This document shows positions 1-9,750 of a stretch of DNA of 64,000 nucleotides, piece after piece. The notes under the pieces were generated by a model. That model was given only the letters and a program-made list of their open reading frames with translations. It was not told where the DNA came from and searched no databases. The DNA comes from Variovorax beijingensis (GTDB taxonomy: Bacteria > Pseudomonadota > Gammaproteobacteria > Burkholderiales > Burkholderiaceae_C): NCBI RefSeq assembly GCF_007828835.1, contig NZ_VIVL01000014.1, forward strand, positions 59,054-123,053, in the 5' to 3' direction. Position 1 is the first letter of the stretch; every line of letters begins with the position of its first letter. Both the position numbers and the translations under genes were made by a program.

Positions 1-1506
1 GTCGACCGCGGGTGCAGCGACGAGGAATCCGAGTGCGGAGATGACCCCCGCGCCCATCGGCACGATGAGGCGCGGAACCTTGAGCAGGCGCGCAAGCGCA
101 TAGCCGTGCACGGCGCCTGCGCCGCCAAACGCCATGAGCGAGTGCGCCCGCGGATCCTTGCCCTTCTCGGCGAGGTGCATCCGCGTTGCCGCGGCCATGG
201 TCTCGTTGGCGATGGCCTGGATGCCTCGGGCCGCATCCATCGCGTCGATGCCGAGACGGTCGCCCAGCCGGTCCTGCATCGCCCTCCTGACGGCTTCCAG
301 CGACAGCGCCATCTCGCCACCCAGGAAGAACTTCGGGTTCAGATAGCCGAGCACCAGATCGGCATCGGTGACCGTTGGTTCGGTGCCGCCCCGCCCGTAG
401 GCGACCGGACCCGGCTGCGCGCCTGCGCTACGCGGTCCGACCTTCATGAGCCCATTGGCATCGACGGCGGCGATGGACCCGCCACCGGTACCGATCTCGA
501 TCAGATCGACCACCGTGAGCTTCAACGGCAAGCCCGAGCCCTGCTTGAACTTGCGGATGCGACCGGCTTCGAACTCATGTTTGAGGTTGGGCTTGCCGCC
601 CTCGATCAGGCACATCTTCGCGGTGGTTCCCCCCATGTCGAAGGAGATCATGTGGTCTTCACCGACCTGGCGCGCCACGAACGCGGCGGCCATGGCACCC
701 GCTGCGGGGCCGGACTCGATGAGGCGCACCGGGAAGCGGCGGGCGTCCTCGACGGTCGTGATGCCCCCACCCGACAGCATGATGTAGAGATCGCCTTCGA
801 AACCGATGCCTGCCAGGTCGCTCGCAAGCCGGCCCAGGTAGGCATGCACGCGAGGCTGGACGTAGGCGTTGACGCAGGCGGTGTTCGTGCGCTCGTACTC
901 GCGGATTTCCGGCGCGACCTCTGAAGACAGGGTGACCAGCAGGTCCGGATACAGCGCGCGGACCGCCTCCAGTGCGCGCCGCTCGTGGTCCGGATTGCGG
1001 TACGCGTGCATGAACGCGATCGCCAGCGCTTCGATCCGCTCCGTCTCCACGAGCCACCGCACTTCGCGCACCACGTCGTCGAGGTTCAGCGGTTCATGCT
1101 CGACGCCGCTGGCCAGCAGCCGCCCCCGCACGGGGCGGCGCAGCCGTCGTGCAACGATCACGGGCACCGGAGGCAGGAAGAGGTCGTCGACGTCGTAGCG
1201 GCTCTCGCGCCCCATTTCCAGGACGTCGCGGAAGCCCTCGGTACACAGCAGCCCGATCTTCGCGCCCGTGCGCTCCAGCACGGTATTGGTGATGAGCGTG
1301 GTCCCGTGAACGATGCTGCCGATCTGGGCCGCACCGGTATTCGTCTCGGCCAGCAGCCGCTCGATGCCCTCCACGATGGCCCTGCTCGGCGCATCGGGCG
1401 TGGTCAGGCGCTTGCCGATTCGCGTGACGCCACGCGAGTCGTCGTGCAGCACGAAGTCGGTGAAGGTGCCGCCGATGTCGACGCCGATGCGGGTGCTGCG
1501 CTTCAC
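1..1506 (-). CDS. Hydantoinase/oxoprolinase subunit A (HyuA family), partial
   Basis: The gene runs off the left edge; 502 codons are visible of the roughly 690 usual for the family. The start is GTG at 1504-1506, because only this frame gives the N-terminal phosphate-binding signature GVDIGGTFTDF, followed by HGTTLITN and, near the edge, MAFGGAGAVHGYALAR, all typical of HyuA/OplaH/acetone-carboxylase-type subunits. The family performs ATP-dependent opening of lactam or hydantoin rings, or carboxylation, together with a B subunit. The GTG overlaps the stop of the upstream B subunit by four bases, so the two are probably co-translated. The visible part has no frameshift. The substrate cannot be read from sequence. 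Confidence 0.88.
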   Translation of the reverse strand, partial: MKRSTRIGVDIGGTFTDFVLHDDSRGVTRIGKRLTTPDAPSRAIVEGIERLLAETNTGAAQIGSIVHGTTLITNTVLERTGAKIGLLCTEGFRDVLEMGRESRYDVDDLFLPPVPVIVARRLRRPVRGRLLASGVEHEPLNLDDVVREVRWLVETERIEALAIAFMHAYRNPDHERRALEAVRALYPDLLVTLSSEVAPEIREYERTNTACVNAYVQPRVHAYLGRLASDLAGIGFEGDLYIMLSGGGITTVEDARRFPVRLIESGPAAGAMAAAFVARQVGEDHMISFDMGGTTAKMCLIEGGKPNLKHEFEAGRIRKFKQGSGLPLKLTVVDLIEIGTGGGSIAAVDANGLMKVGPRSAGAQPGPVAYGRGGTEPTVTDADLVLGYLNPKFFLGGEMALSLEAVRRAMQDRLGDRLGIDAMDAARGIQAIANETMAAATRMHLAEKGKDPRAHSLMAFGGAGAVHGYALARLLKVPRLIVPMGAGVISALGFLVAAPAVD

Positions 1507-3179
1507 CGGGCATCTCCATGCACCTGCACGGAGGCCTGCGGATAGACCTTGCGGACCTGCTCCAGAGAAACGAAGCCGTCCGCGACGTCTGCCACCACCG
1601 CGGCGATGTCCCGCTGCGCCGGATCCCCGAACCCTCCCCCGCCGGCAAACCGGATCACCACGCGGCCACCGGGCATCAGCGTGGACTGGGACTTGAGACT
1701 TGCAGAGGTGCCGTCGGGCAGGATGACCTGTGCGACCGCGCCCGGCATGCCACCGTGCAGCCCCAGCGCGGGATGAGACTCGCGGTCTCCAAGCATCCCC
1801 ATCATCACGGTTCGCCCGGCAAGGCTCTGGACGATGCACTCCTGGCCCAGGCCTCCGCGGAACCGGCCAGGGCCACCGGAGTCCTGCCGATACTCCTTCC
1901 GGGTCAGGAGCAGCGGCACCACCGCCTCGAGCGCCTCGATGCTTCCGGCACCCGAGTTGGTCGGAAAGGCCGTCGTGGACAATCCATCCTGCCTGGACGA
2001 TGCGCCCATGCCGCCGCTGGCGAACAGGATCTGGCCGAAGCGCTCGCCCGCGTCGTTCACGCCCGCGAACCCCAGCCGGAAGGCTGGCGCACCGCCGCTG
2101 TCGGCGATGACCTGTTCCGGAACGCCCTTGCCCAGGGCCTGGTAGATCGCGCATGACAGCAGATGCCCGGTCAGGTGGCGCGCGGCGACTGCCGCCGGGT
2201 ATTGCGCGTTCACGATGCTGCGCTCGGGCGCCCGCACTTCGATGGCCCGGTACGAGCCCTCGTTCCTGCGCGTGAGCGGATCCACCGCGCACTTGATCGG
2301 GTAGACCGAGTAGGCCCGCGTGTAGTTGATCGTGCAGTTCGTGCCCTTGTCGACCTGCGCGGAAGTGCCGTCGTAGTCCACCACCATTTGATCGCCTGCA
2401 ACGGTGATCGTGCAGTGGATGCGGGTCGGATGGCCCGGAAAACCGTCGGCCTCGATGGTCGAGACATAGTGGCCGTCGGGAATCGCCGCGATGGCCTTGC
2501 GCATGGCCGCGTCGGCCTTTTCCAGCACGGCCGCCGAAAGTCGTTCGAAATCAGGCTCACCGCTGTCGTGCAGGAAGTCGGCCGCGCGTTCGCAGCAGAC
2601 CCGGTTCGCGGTGCACTGCGCCTCCAGATCGCCGAGCACCTGCTCCGGCAGTCGCACGTTGTTCAGGAACAGTTCTACAAAGGGCTCGTTGCGTTCGCCA
2701 GCCCGATACAGATGCATCGGCGGAATGCACACGCCTTCCTCGAAAAGATCTCGACAGGTGGCCGACAGGTTGCCGCCCACGTCGGGCGAGTGTGCGGCGC
2801 AGCCGGCGAAACCGACGATTCGCCCCTGGTGGAACACCGGGCTCACCGCCGTGATGTCCGGCAGGTGCCCGGTGGCGATCCAGGGATGGTTGGTGAGGAC
2901 GCAGTCGCCTTCGCGCCACGTCCCGAGCGGAAACTTCTCGAGCATGGCCCGAATGGTTCGCGGGATGATTCCCGCGAAGGCGGGGATGCCGCCGCTGCAC
3001 TCCGCGATCGACTCCCCGCGCAGGTTCGTCAGCACGGTGGCAAAGTCGTTGGACTCCCGAACGATCGTGGAGAAGGCGGTGCGAAGAAGCGCAGTCGCGC
3101 CTTCGTCGACGATCGCGACGAGCCGGCTCCACCATATCTCCAATGTAATGGGGTCGATGCCGTCTGCTTGCTCATTCAT
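1503..3179 (-). CDS. Hydantoinase/oxoprolinase subunit B (HyuB family)
   Basis: A 558-residue B subunit, the usual partner of HyuA in ATP-dependent ring-opening or carboxylating enzymes. The N-terminus (DPITLEIWWSRL) and the glycine-rich C-terminal motif GGGGFGDP are family hallmarks, and the length is normal. The start was placed at ATG 3179 because GGAG lies about seven bases upstream; an in-frame ATG at 3200 lacks a comparable site. The gene begins inside the last codons of the upstream LysR gene (8-base overlap) and ends overlapping hyuA by four bases. The three therefore form one translationally coupled unit. Substrate unknown. Confidence 0.88.
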   Translation of the reverse strand: MNEQADGIDPITLEIWWSRLVAIVDEGATALLRTAFSTIVRESNDFATVLTNLRGESIAECSGGIPAFAGIIPRTIRAMLEKFPLGTWREGDCVLTNHPWIATGHLPDITAVSPVFHQGRIVGFAGCAAHSPDVGGNLSATCRDLFEEGVCIPPMHLYRAGERNEPFVELFLNNVRLPEQVLGDLEAQCTANRVCCERAADFLHDSGEPDFERLSAAVLEKADAAMRKAIAAIPDGHYVSTIEADGFPGHPTRIHCTITVAGDQMVVDYDGTSAQVDKGTNCTINYTRAYSVYPIKCAVDPLTRRNEGSYRAIEVRAPERSIVNAQYPAAVAARHLTGHLLSCAIYQALGKGVPEQVIADSGGAPAFRLGFAGVNDAGERFGQILFASGGMGASSRQDGLSTTAFPTNSGAGSIEALEAVVPLLLTRKEYRQDSGGPGRFRGGLGQECIVQSLAGRTVMMGMLGDRESHPALGLHGGMPGAVAQVILPDGTSASLKSQSTLMPGGRVVIRFAGGGGFGDPAQRDIAAVVADVADGFVSLEQVRKVYPQASVQVHGDAR

Positions 3180-4215
3180 GCGTTGTCTCCGGGTCTTCAT
3201 TGGGAAAGACTGGATCGTAGGAAGGGGGTGGGCCCTTGTGTTTAGCTTCGTGCGACAGGTCTTTCGCGGCACACGAAACCTCTGCGGTCGCAGCCCTGCC
3301 GATCGGGCCCGGCGAGTGTCGTTGCGGCTGCGCCGCGCCAGCGCCGACGCAGCGCCGCAGGAAGGCGCGCGCCGCGCCGCTGAGCCCCTGCTTCGAGCGT
3401 GCGCCCACCAGCATCTGGCGCGCGGCCCAAGGCTCGTCGAGCCCGACCAGCGCGATCGAGAAGCAGTCCCTGTAGTTCTCCACGATCAGCCGCGGCGCAA
3501 TACAGATTCCCAGGCCCGCATGGACCATCCTGCAGGCCGCATCGACACTGCCGACGCGGATCCGCACGCGGTAGTCGACACCGCCCTCGGCCATCAGCTT
3601 CTGGCTCAACGAACTCTGGGTCTCGGTGCCGATGTGGCCGTAGACCAGCGTCTCGGCAAAGCGCACGCGCGCCTGCGCCGTGAGGTGGTGTCCTCTCGGC
3701 ACGACGACGCAGAGCTCGTCGCGGCGGTACGGAAACGTGACCAGCCCGTTGCCCGCGACCGGTTCGAGAAAGATCCCCAGGTCGGCCCGCCCGTCCAGGA
3801 CCGCCTCCACCACCTTCTGGCTCGTGCCTTCCGTGAGGTCGATGGCCACCTCGGGGTGCGCGTCCGAGAACGACCGCAGCTCCTGCGGCAGGAACTCCGC
3901 AACGGCGGATGCGGTGGCCGCGATTCGCAGCAGTCCGTGGATCCCGCGGGAATAAAGCAGCAAGTCGCTTTGCATCCGCTCGACGCCGTAGATGATCTCC
4001 CGCGCATGCTGCAGCAGCGCCCGACCGGCCGGCGTGAGCGACATGCCTCGGGCCCGCCGTTCGAAGAAGCGCGTCCCGGCCGAGGCCTCCAGGTCGGAGA
4101 TCCGTTTGCTCAGCGCGGCGATGGCGATGTTGCACTTGTCGGCAGCCGTCGTCAGGCTGCCGCCATCGGCGACCGCCAGGAAGAGCTTCAGCGTCGTGAA
4201 CTCGAACTGCTTCAT
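3172..4215 (-). CDS. LysR-family transcriptional regulator
   Basis: A 347-residue LysR-type regulator. The N-terminal winged helix-turn-helix covers about residues 1-60 (FTTLKLFLAVADGGSLTTAA, then SKRISDLE and FFERRARGMSLTPAG), followed by a substrate-binding-type effector domain. It is longer than the usual 300 residues because of a roughly 45-residue polar, proline-rich C-terminal tail. The start is ATG 4215, eight bases after the MFS transporter stop, and its end overlaps hyuB by eight bases. It is thus embedded in the operon rather than divergent from it, which is less common for LysR genes. It probably responds to an intermediate of this pathway (inference). Confidence 0.9.
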   Translation of the reverse strand: MKQFEFTTLKLFLAVADGGSLTTAADKCNIAIAALSKRISDLEASAGTRFFERRARGMSLTPAGRALLQHAREIIYGVERMQSDLLLYSRGIHGLLRIAATASAVAEFLPQELRSFSDAHPEVAIDLTEGTSQKVVEAVLDGRADLGIFLEPVAGNGLVTFPYRRDELCVVVPRGHHLTAQARVRFAETLVYGHIGTETQSSLSQKLMAEGGVDYRVRIRVGSVDAACRMVHAGLGICIAPRLIVENYRDCFSIALVGLDEPWAARQMLVGARSKQGLSGAARAFLRRCVGAGAAQPQRHSPGPIGRAATAEVSCAAKDLSHEAKHKGPPPSYDPVFPNEDPETTHE

Positions 4216-4223
4216 GGCAAGGC

Positions 4224-5477
4224 TCAGACGCCCTCCGGCTGTTCGCGCGGCCGGGGGGCCGCGCCGCGCACCACCTTCAGCATCAGCAGCGCGGACAGGC
4301 AGGACAGCATAGCGGCATGCAACATCATGTAGCGCCATGCCGTCAGGTCGACCAGCAGGCCGAGGAAGGCCGGCATCAGTGTCTGGCCGATGGCCGCGGC
4401 GGTCCAGTACATGCCCGTGTAGGTGCCCAGGTACGCTTGGTTGGGCGCGATGCTCCAGAGGATCGCGACTGCATTGATCGCGAAGGCGGCCCATCCGACG
4501 GCAACCAGGGCCATGGCCGCCGCGACCTGGACTGTGCTCGTCGCGAAGAAGACGGCCACGCAGCCGAGAGCGACGACGATCATGCCGAGCATGCAGACCA
4601 CGGCACGGTTCGTCCGGTCGGCAATGATCGCCACCGGAATTGCGGCCACCAGGAACGCGATCCCCGCCGGGAAGCCAATGGATCCCGCGGTGCCGCGCGT
4701 CAATTCGAGCACCTCCATCACATAGGGGGTCAGCTGGGACCGAATCGCCGTCCAGGTGCCATTCGCACCGAACACGGCCAGCAGGAGCAGCAGCCGGCGC
4801 CTGTCGGGCGAAGTGAAGACATCCAGGACCAGGTCTTTCAGGTTGAGCTGCGCGTGGTCGTCGGCGCGATCTACCGGACGATGCGCCTCTTGGGAGGACA
4901 GCGCCCTGCATGCGACGTACATGCCGATGACCAGGAGCAGTGCTGGAATGAAGAATGCAAGCCGCAAATCCTTGTCCACCACGATGAAGCTGATGGCGGC
5001 GGACGCAAGGATGGTCAGCGCCACGCCGATCCGAGCCACCGCGTTGCCCTTGCTCCGATGGTTCGGCGCCTGGTAGTCGGCCGTGAGCGACTCCGTGATG
5101 GATTTGAACCCGTTCGCCACGAACGCGAAGCCGATCATCGCGACCAGCAGCATCTCGAACGAGATCGCCCACGGGATGAGCGCAAAGAGCACCGCGGCCA
5201 CGGGCGCACCGATGAGCAGGAAGCGGAACCGGCTGCCGCCCTTGGCCTTGTGCTGGTCGGACATGTGCGCCATCCAGGGCTGAACGAAGATCCCCAGCAG
5301 GTTGTCCACGCCCATCAGCAGGCCGATCACAGCCGCACTGCTGATGTACTGCCTGAGCGAGGCGGGAACCTGCGCGTCGTAGAAGTTCCAGACCGACTCT
5401 TGGGCGAACATCGCCAGCGCCACAAAGAACGCGGCCTTCTTGTTGAAGCGGTTGATTTCAGGATTCCGGATGGCCAT
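4224..5477 (-). CDS. MFS transporter (SLC45-like)
   Basis: A 417-residue polytopic inner-membrane protein with about twelve hydrophobic segments. The stretch containing GVDNLLGIFVQPWMAHMSDQ resembles the motif-A loop of SLC45/GPH-type major facilitator carriers. The start is ATG 5477, with AAAGG about ten bases upstream; an in-frame upstream start would add a hydrophilic leader without a clear ribosome site. It lies eight bases upstream of the LysR gene and 120 bases downstream of the acyl-CoA ligase. It probably imports or exports the compound handled by this cluster; the substrate is not predictable. Confidence 0.85.
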   Translation of the reverse strand: MAIRNPEINRFNKKAAFFVALAMFAQESVWNFYDAQVPASLRQYISSAAVIGLLMGVDNLLGIFVQPWMAHMSDQHKAKGGSRFRFLLIGAPVAAVLFALIPWAISFEMLLVAMIGFAFVANGFKSITESLTADYQAPNHRSKGNAVARIGVALTILASAAISFIVVDKDLRLAFFIPALLLVIGMYVACRALSSQEAHRPVDRADDHAQLNLKDLVLDVFTSPDRRRLLLLLAVFGANGTWTAIRSQLTPYVMEVLELTRGTAGSIGFPAGIAFLVAAIPVAIIADRTNRAVVCMLGMIVVALGCVAVFFATSTVQVAAAMALVAVGWAAFAINAVAILWSIAPNQAYLGTYTGMYWTAAAIGQTLMPAFLGLLVDLTAWRYMMLHAAMLSCLSALLMLKVVRGAAPRPREQPEGV

Positions 5478-5597
5478 TGCTTGATACCTTTTCGCTTCAC
5501 GGGCGCGGCCACCTAGTGGCAAAGACGGGATTCCAGACACGGTCGTCTCCCCCCCGGGACCAAGTCCAGCGAGGGTTCTTTCGAGTGGTGCTTGGGA

Positions 5598-7271
5598 CTA
5601 GGTGGGCGCGGCTCGCAACTCGCGGCGAAGGATTTTTCCGACCGAGGACTTGGGAAGCTCGGTGCGGAACTCCACTAGCTTGGGTCGCTTGTAGGCCGTC
5701 AGGTTTTCCTGGCAGTGGCGTCGGATGGCTCCCTCGCTCGGCCCATCCGCCTTCTTCACCACCACGAGCTTCACGGCCTCCGCAGTGCCTGGATCCGGCA
5801 CTCCCACCACGGCGCATTCCAGGACGCCCGGGATCCTGGAAACGACGTCTTCGATCTCGTTGGGATAGACGTTGAAGCCACTGACGAGAATCATGTCCTT
5901 CTTGCGATCGACGATCTTGTAGTGGCCACTGTCCGTCCGGATGCCGATGTCGCCGGTACGGAAGAAGCCGTCAGGGGTCATGCACTTTTCGGTTTCATCG
6001 GCACGCCGCCAGTAGCCGGCCATGACCTGGGGTCCGCGCACCGCGATCTCGCCAGGCTGCCCCGGGGCAACCGGTGCGCCGCTGTCGTCGATCAGTGCGA
6101 TCTGCGTGTTGGGCAGCGGCAAACCGATGCTTCCCGTGTAGGAGGCGCTGTCGACCGGATTGCAGGTGACCGACGGACTGGTCTCGGACAGGCCATAGCC
6201 TTCGCAGATCGGGCAGCCCGTCTTCTCCAGCCACAACGCTGCGACTCCACTTTGAACGGCAGCGCCCCCACCGACGGAAAGGACCAGATTGCGCCAGTTC
6301 ACCGTGTCGAAGCCGGGATGGTTCGCCATCGCGGCGAACAGCGTGTTGACTGCCGGGAAGCTGTGGAACGTCATGCCCTGCAACTCCTTGAACACGGCCT
6401 TCAGGTCGCGCGGATTGGGAATCAGGATGTTCCTGGCACCCATGTGCAGCCCGAGCATCACGCAGGCGGTGAAGCCGAACACGTGGTAGATGGGCAGCGC
6501 GCATACGAAAGTCAGTTGCTCCCGCGGAGGAACCTTCTCGAGGGCCGGGACGTACCATTCGGCCGACTGCAGGATGTTGGCGACGAGGTTGCGCTGCAGA
6601 AGCATGGCGCCTTTGCTGACGCCGGTGGTACCGCCCGTGTATTGCAGAACGGCCAGTTCATCGGGCAACGGCGTAACGCGCCGCAGTTGACGTTTCCGCC
6701 CTGCGGCGAGCGTCGAGCGGAAGCCGACCGGGTTCGGCAAGGTGAACCGTGGCACCAGCTTCTTCACCTTGCGCACCACCTGATTGACCAGCAGGCCCTT
6801 GAGGCCGAGCAGGTCGCCCAGGGTCGCGACGACCGTGTGCTTGACGTCGGTGCGCGCAATGAACGCCTGGAGAGTGGCCGCGAAGTTCTCGAGGATGACG
6901 ATGGCCTTCGCGCCCGAGTCGACCAGTTGATGCTCGAGCTCGCGCGGCGTGTACAGCGGATTGACATTCACCACCACCAGCCCCGCGCGCAGGACCGCCG
7001 CGACGGCAATCGGGTACTGCGGCACGTTGGGCATCATCAGGGCCACGCGGTCGCCTCGCGCCAGGCCGATGGACTGCAGATAGGCGCCGAATGCCCCGGA
7101 CCATGCATCCACCTGCCCGAAGGTGAAGGACCGCCCCATGAAGGTGTATGCCTTCGAATGGACGTGCCTCGCGAACGCGACATCCATGAGCTCCACGAGG
7201 GAGCTGTATGGCGCGACGTCGATGTCGCTGCGCACGCCGCTGGGGTAGAGGTGCTGTTGCTCGTTCTTCAT
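5598..7271 (-). CDS. Long-chain-type acyl-CoA synthetase (AMP-binding)
   Basis: A 557-residue adenylate-forming ligase of the FadD type, which converts a carboxylic acid, ATP and CoA to an acyl-CoA. Signatures in order: YTGGTTGVSKG (P-loop, residues 211-220; the family usually has YTSGTTG), GYGLSETSP (about 400), DRKKDMILVSGFNVYPNEIE (adenylation/thioesterification hinge) and SSVGKILRREL with the C-terminal catalytic lysine. The start is ATG 7271, five bases after the AbrB-type gene. Within this cluster it probably activates the organic acid substrate or a product of it. Chain-length preference cannot be judged, so no gene symbol is given. Confidence 0.93.
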   Translation of the reverse strand: MKNEQQHLYPSGVRSDIDVAPYSSLVELMDVAFARHVHSKAYTFMGRSFTFGQVDAWSGAFGAYLQSIGLARGDRVALMMPNVPQYPIAVAAVLRAGLVVVNVNPLYTPRELEHQLVDSGAKAIVILENFAATLQAFIARTDVKHTVVATLGDLLGLKGLLVNQVVRKVKKLVPRFTLPNPVGFRSTLAAGRKRQLRRVTPLPDELAVLQYTGGTTGVSKGAMLLQRNLVANILQSAEWYVPALEKVPPREQLTFVCALPIYHVFGFTACVMLGLHMGARNILIPNPRDLKAVFKELQGMTFHSFPAVNTLFAAMANHPGFDTVNWRNLVLSVGGGAAVQSGVAALWLEKTGCPICEGYGLSETSPSVTCNPVDSASYTGSIGLPLPNTQIALIDDSGAPVAPGQPGEIAVRGPQVMAGYWRRADETEKCMTPDGFFRTGDIGIRTDSGHYKIVDRKKDMILVSGFNVYPNEIEDVVSRIPGVLECAVVGVPDPGTAEAVKLVVVKKADGPSEGAIRRHCQENLTAYKRPKLVEFRTELPKSSVGKILRRELRAAPT

Positions 7272-7276
7272 CTGAT

Positions 7277-8338
7277 TTACCTGGGTTCGCAATATCTGGC
7301 CACGAGCCGCGCCATCTGCGGCGCGAGGATCGTGACGACGATGAGCCGCATCACCTGCACGGCGAGAATCACCGGCACGCAGGCATGCATGCCGTGAGCC
7401 ACCGCCACGGCGGCATCGATGCCGCCGGGCATGATGGCGAGGAAGGCCGTGAGCGCATCGACGCCTTCGAACGAGCGAAGGATCGGCCACATCAGCGCGA
7501 TGCACGAGCCCGTCATCAGAAGGATTCCGAGCAGCATCGCCGGCATCAGGTGGAGGCTGTCGAGCAGCACCTTCTTGTTGAAGCGCAGCCCCGCATAGCA
7601 GCCGCCGACGGCGAACGCCACCGCCGCGACTGCCGCGGGAATCTGCACGCTGCTCAGCTGTGCCAGCTGCGTTCCGCTGCCCACGACGAGGGGCAACCAG
7701 AACGCCGCCTGCCGCCACTTGGTTGCGATGGCGACCGCAACACCTGCGGCGATCAGCACGGCCAGCACCGCGATCACATCGGCAGACACCGCACCGGAGA
7801 GGAACACGGTCGCCGGCGGCGAAGCGGCGGGCTCGCCACTCGTCCCGACAAGCCCCGCGACCGCGACGGCCGTCAGCGTCACGAAGACGATGCGAAGGTG
7901 CTGCATCAGGGCGATCACGCGCGGGTCTGCCCCGTGCCGTTCTCCCAACATCATCATGGTCGAGGCCGCACCCGGGGACAGCCCCCATATCGCGGACTGT
8001 CCCGGGAGCCAGCCACGGTGCGTGAACACCACGGCGACGATACCTGCAGCAACAACGCTCAGGACGTTCACTGCCAGTACCACCGCCCAGTGGTCCGCAA
8101 TCAGCTGCAACAGGTCCCGGCTGACGACAGAGGCGACCATGCAGCCGAGCACCGCTTGAACGGGCAGGAAGATGCCGGGCTTCAGTTCCAGGCCCGCGCC
8201 GCTCAACGCGAAACCGATGGCCACGAGCATCGGCCCCAACAGCACCGCACCGGGAACATGCAGTGCGCGCAACAGCACCACGGACGCGCCGGCGCCCGCC
8301 ATCAGCAGCGTCCATTGGAGGATTGTCTTGGGTGGCAT
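7277..8338 (-). CDS. AbrB-family membrane protein (putative ammonia monooxygenase-type annotation)
   Basis: A 353-residue integral membrane protein with about ten hydrophobic helices. It matches in style the duplicated AbrB family (Pfam AbrB, often misnamed ammonia monooxygenase): HVPGAVLLGPMLVAIGF in the first half and AFLAIMPGGIDAAVAVAHG in the second, where PGG is a family hallmark. Members sit beside Bug receptors and carboxylate catabolic genes in betaproteobacteria and are probably transporters, although the function is unproven. It lies between a Bug receptor (48 bases) and the CoA ligase (5 bases), which supports a membrane partner role for the receptor. Confidence 0.8.
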   Translation of the reverse strand: MPPKTILQWTLLMAGAGASVVLLRALHVPGAVLLGPMLVAIGFALSGAGLELKPGIFLPVQAVLGCMVASVVSRDLLQLIADHWAVVLAVNVLSVVAAGIVAVVFTHRGWLPGQSAIWGLSPGAASTMMMLGERHGADPRVIALMQHLRIVFVTLTAVAVAGLVGTSGEPAASPPATVFLSGAVSADVIAVLAVLIAAGVAVAIATKWRQAAFWLPLVVGSGTQLAQLSSVQIPAAVAAVAFAVGGCYAGLRFNKKVLLDSLHLMPAMLLGILLMTGSCIALMWPILRSFEGVDALTAFLAIMPGGIDAAVAVAHGMHACVPVILAVQVMRLIVVTILAPQMARLVARYCEPR

Positions 8339-8386
8339 GGATCGTCGCGAACGCGCTTGCAGCAGTCGGTGCGGATGTCGCAGCGC

Positions 8387-9370
8387 TCAATCGGCCTTGA
8401 TGCCGGCTTGGGCGATCAGCCGGCCGTATTCGGTGAAGTCGCGCTGGAACAGGCTCTCGCAGTCCGTGACCGTGCCTCCGATGACGGCACCGCCGCTGTC
8501 GGCGACAAACCGCTCGAACTCCGGCGCGCGAAGCGCGTTGTTGAATTCGGCATTGAGGCGCTGGACGATGGCCGTCGGCGTTCCCTTCGGCGCGATCAGT
8601 GCCAACCAGCCATCGACCTCGAAGCCTGGAAGGCCGGACTCCGCCAGCGTAGGCACCTCGGGCATTGCCGACAGCCGCTTGAGCGTGCTGACGCCCAGCG
8701 CCCTGACCTGCCCGGCCTTGATCAGCGGAGCCGCTGCCACCCACGGAAGGAACCCGGCCATGACCTGGCCTCCGGCCAGGTCCGTCGAGTACGCGCCGAT
8801 GCCTTTGTATGCGACATGGAGCGCCTTGAACCCGCCCTTCAGCGCCATCAGGGCGCTCGCGATGTGCAGCGGCGTACCGTTGCCGGGGTTGCCCATCGCG
8901 ACCGACTGCTTCTCCGGGAGCGACCGGGCATACGAGACGAACTGCTGGACGTCCCTGGCGGGCAGGCTCGCATGCACGACGAGGATCAGCGGACCCGAGG
9001 TGAGTGCGACGACGGGCTGCACGTCCTGGACAGGATGGAAGCTGGCCTTGTAGAGATGCGGCGTGATGCAATGGGTCGAGGCCACGATGGCCAGCGTGTA
9101 GCCGTCGGCGGCACTGCGGACCAGCTGCGCGGTCGCGATCAAGCCCGCGGAACCCGGCTTGTTCTCGACGACCAGCGCCTGGCCCAGCGGGCCTTCCAGC
9201 ACGGGGCCGAGGCGCCGTGCGGTCGCGTCGATGGCGGAGCCCGGCGAGACCGGCAGGACCAGCTTGATGGGCTTGTCGGGATACCTTGAACCCCAGGCCG
9301 AGCCCAGCATGGCGCTGCCGAGCGCAGCCGCAACGAATGTCCGCCTTTGCAGCACGTGGTGTGGGGTCAT
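8387..9370 (-). CDS. Bug-family periplasmic solute-binding receptor
   Basis: A 327-residue extracytoplasmic receptor of the Bug/TctC family, which captures small carboxylates for tripartite transporters. It has an N-terminal signal peptide (about residues 1-28), then YPDKPIKLVLPVSPGSAIDA and the VVENKPGSAG loop that line the ligand pocket in this family. The start is ATG 9370, with GGAG eleven bases upstream; an upstream in-frame start would add twelve unneeded residues before the signal peptide. No tctA or tctB lies in this cluster, so the adjacent AbrB-type protein or a distant permease may serve it. Confidence 0.92.
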   Translation of the reverse strand: MTPHHVLQRRTFVAAALGSAMLGSAWGSRYPDKPIKLVLPVSPGSAIDATARRLGPVLEGPLGQALVVENKPGSAGLIATAQLVRSAADGYTLAIVASTHCITPHLYKASFHPVQDVQPVVALTSGPLILVVHASLPARDVQQFVSYARSLPEKQSVAMGNPGNGTPLHIASALMALKGGFKALHVAYKGIGAYSTDLAGGQVMAGFLPWVAAAPLIKAGQVRALGVSTLKRLSAMPEVPTLAESGLPGFEVDGWLALIAPKGTPTAIVQRLNAEFNNALRAPEFERFVADSGGAVIGGTVTDCESLFQRDFTEYGRLIAQAGIKAD

Positions 9371-9438
9371 CTTCTGTCTCCTGCTTTCTTGTTCAACGCG
9401 GATCACCTCTTCGAGCGGCAGGCCTCCAGGCCGACCGT

Positions 9439-9747
9439 CTACCTGAGCTCGATATCGAGCAGTCGCACGTATTGCTGGCCCGAATGCATGTCGCGCTCGA
9501 CCATTCCGCCTTGAGGGCTGGCTCGCGGAAAAGAGATCTTCAGGACATGCAGCGAGTCGACCGGAATGCGCTTGACCAGGTTCGGGTCCACGCCATACAG
9601 CCGATGGAAGAGGTCCGCGGACAGCTCTTCGCAGTCGCGGTACTTCCGGTACTTTTCCTCCCCATCGAAGAAGAGATCCACCGTGACCCAGAACGGGCCG
9701 GCGACCTTGGAGCGGATGTGGTGACAGACTTCACGAAGCTTGGGCAT
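9439..9747 (-). CDS. DUF4387 domain protein
   Basis: A 102-residue cytoplasmic protein covering almost exactly the DUF4387 domain (start KLREVCHHIRSKVAGPFWVT, end LLDIELR). The domain has no assigned function that I know of, but it is typically encoded immediately after AtuA/DUF1446 proteins, and here the gap to the AtuA-family gene is only three bases. The two probably form a complex or act on the same intermediate (inference from gene pairing). No signal peptide or membrane segment is present. Confidence 0.82.
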   Translation of the reverse strand: MPKLREVCHHIRSKVAGPFWVTVDLFFDGEEKYRKYRDCEELSADLFHRLYGVDPNLVKRIPVDSLHVLKISFPRASPQGGMVERDMHSGQQYVRLLDIELR

Positions 9748-9750
9748 GAC

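Noticed and set aside
4317..5516. Plus-strand 399-codon frame over the MFS gene
   Set aside because: It is highly charged with no family pattern and is antisense to a clear MFS carrier.
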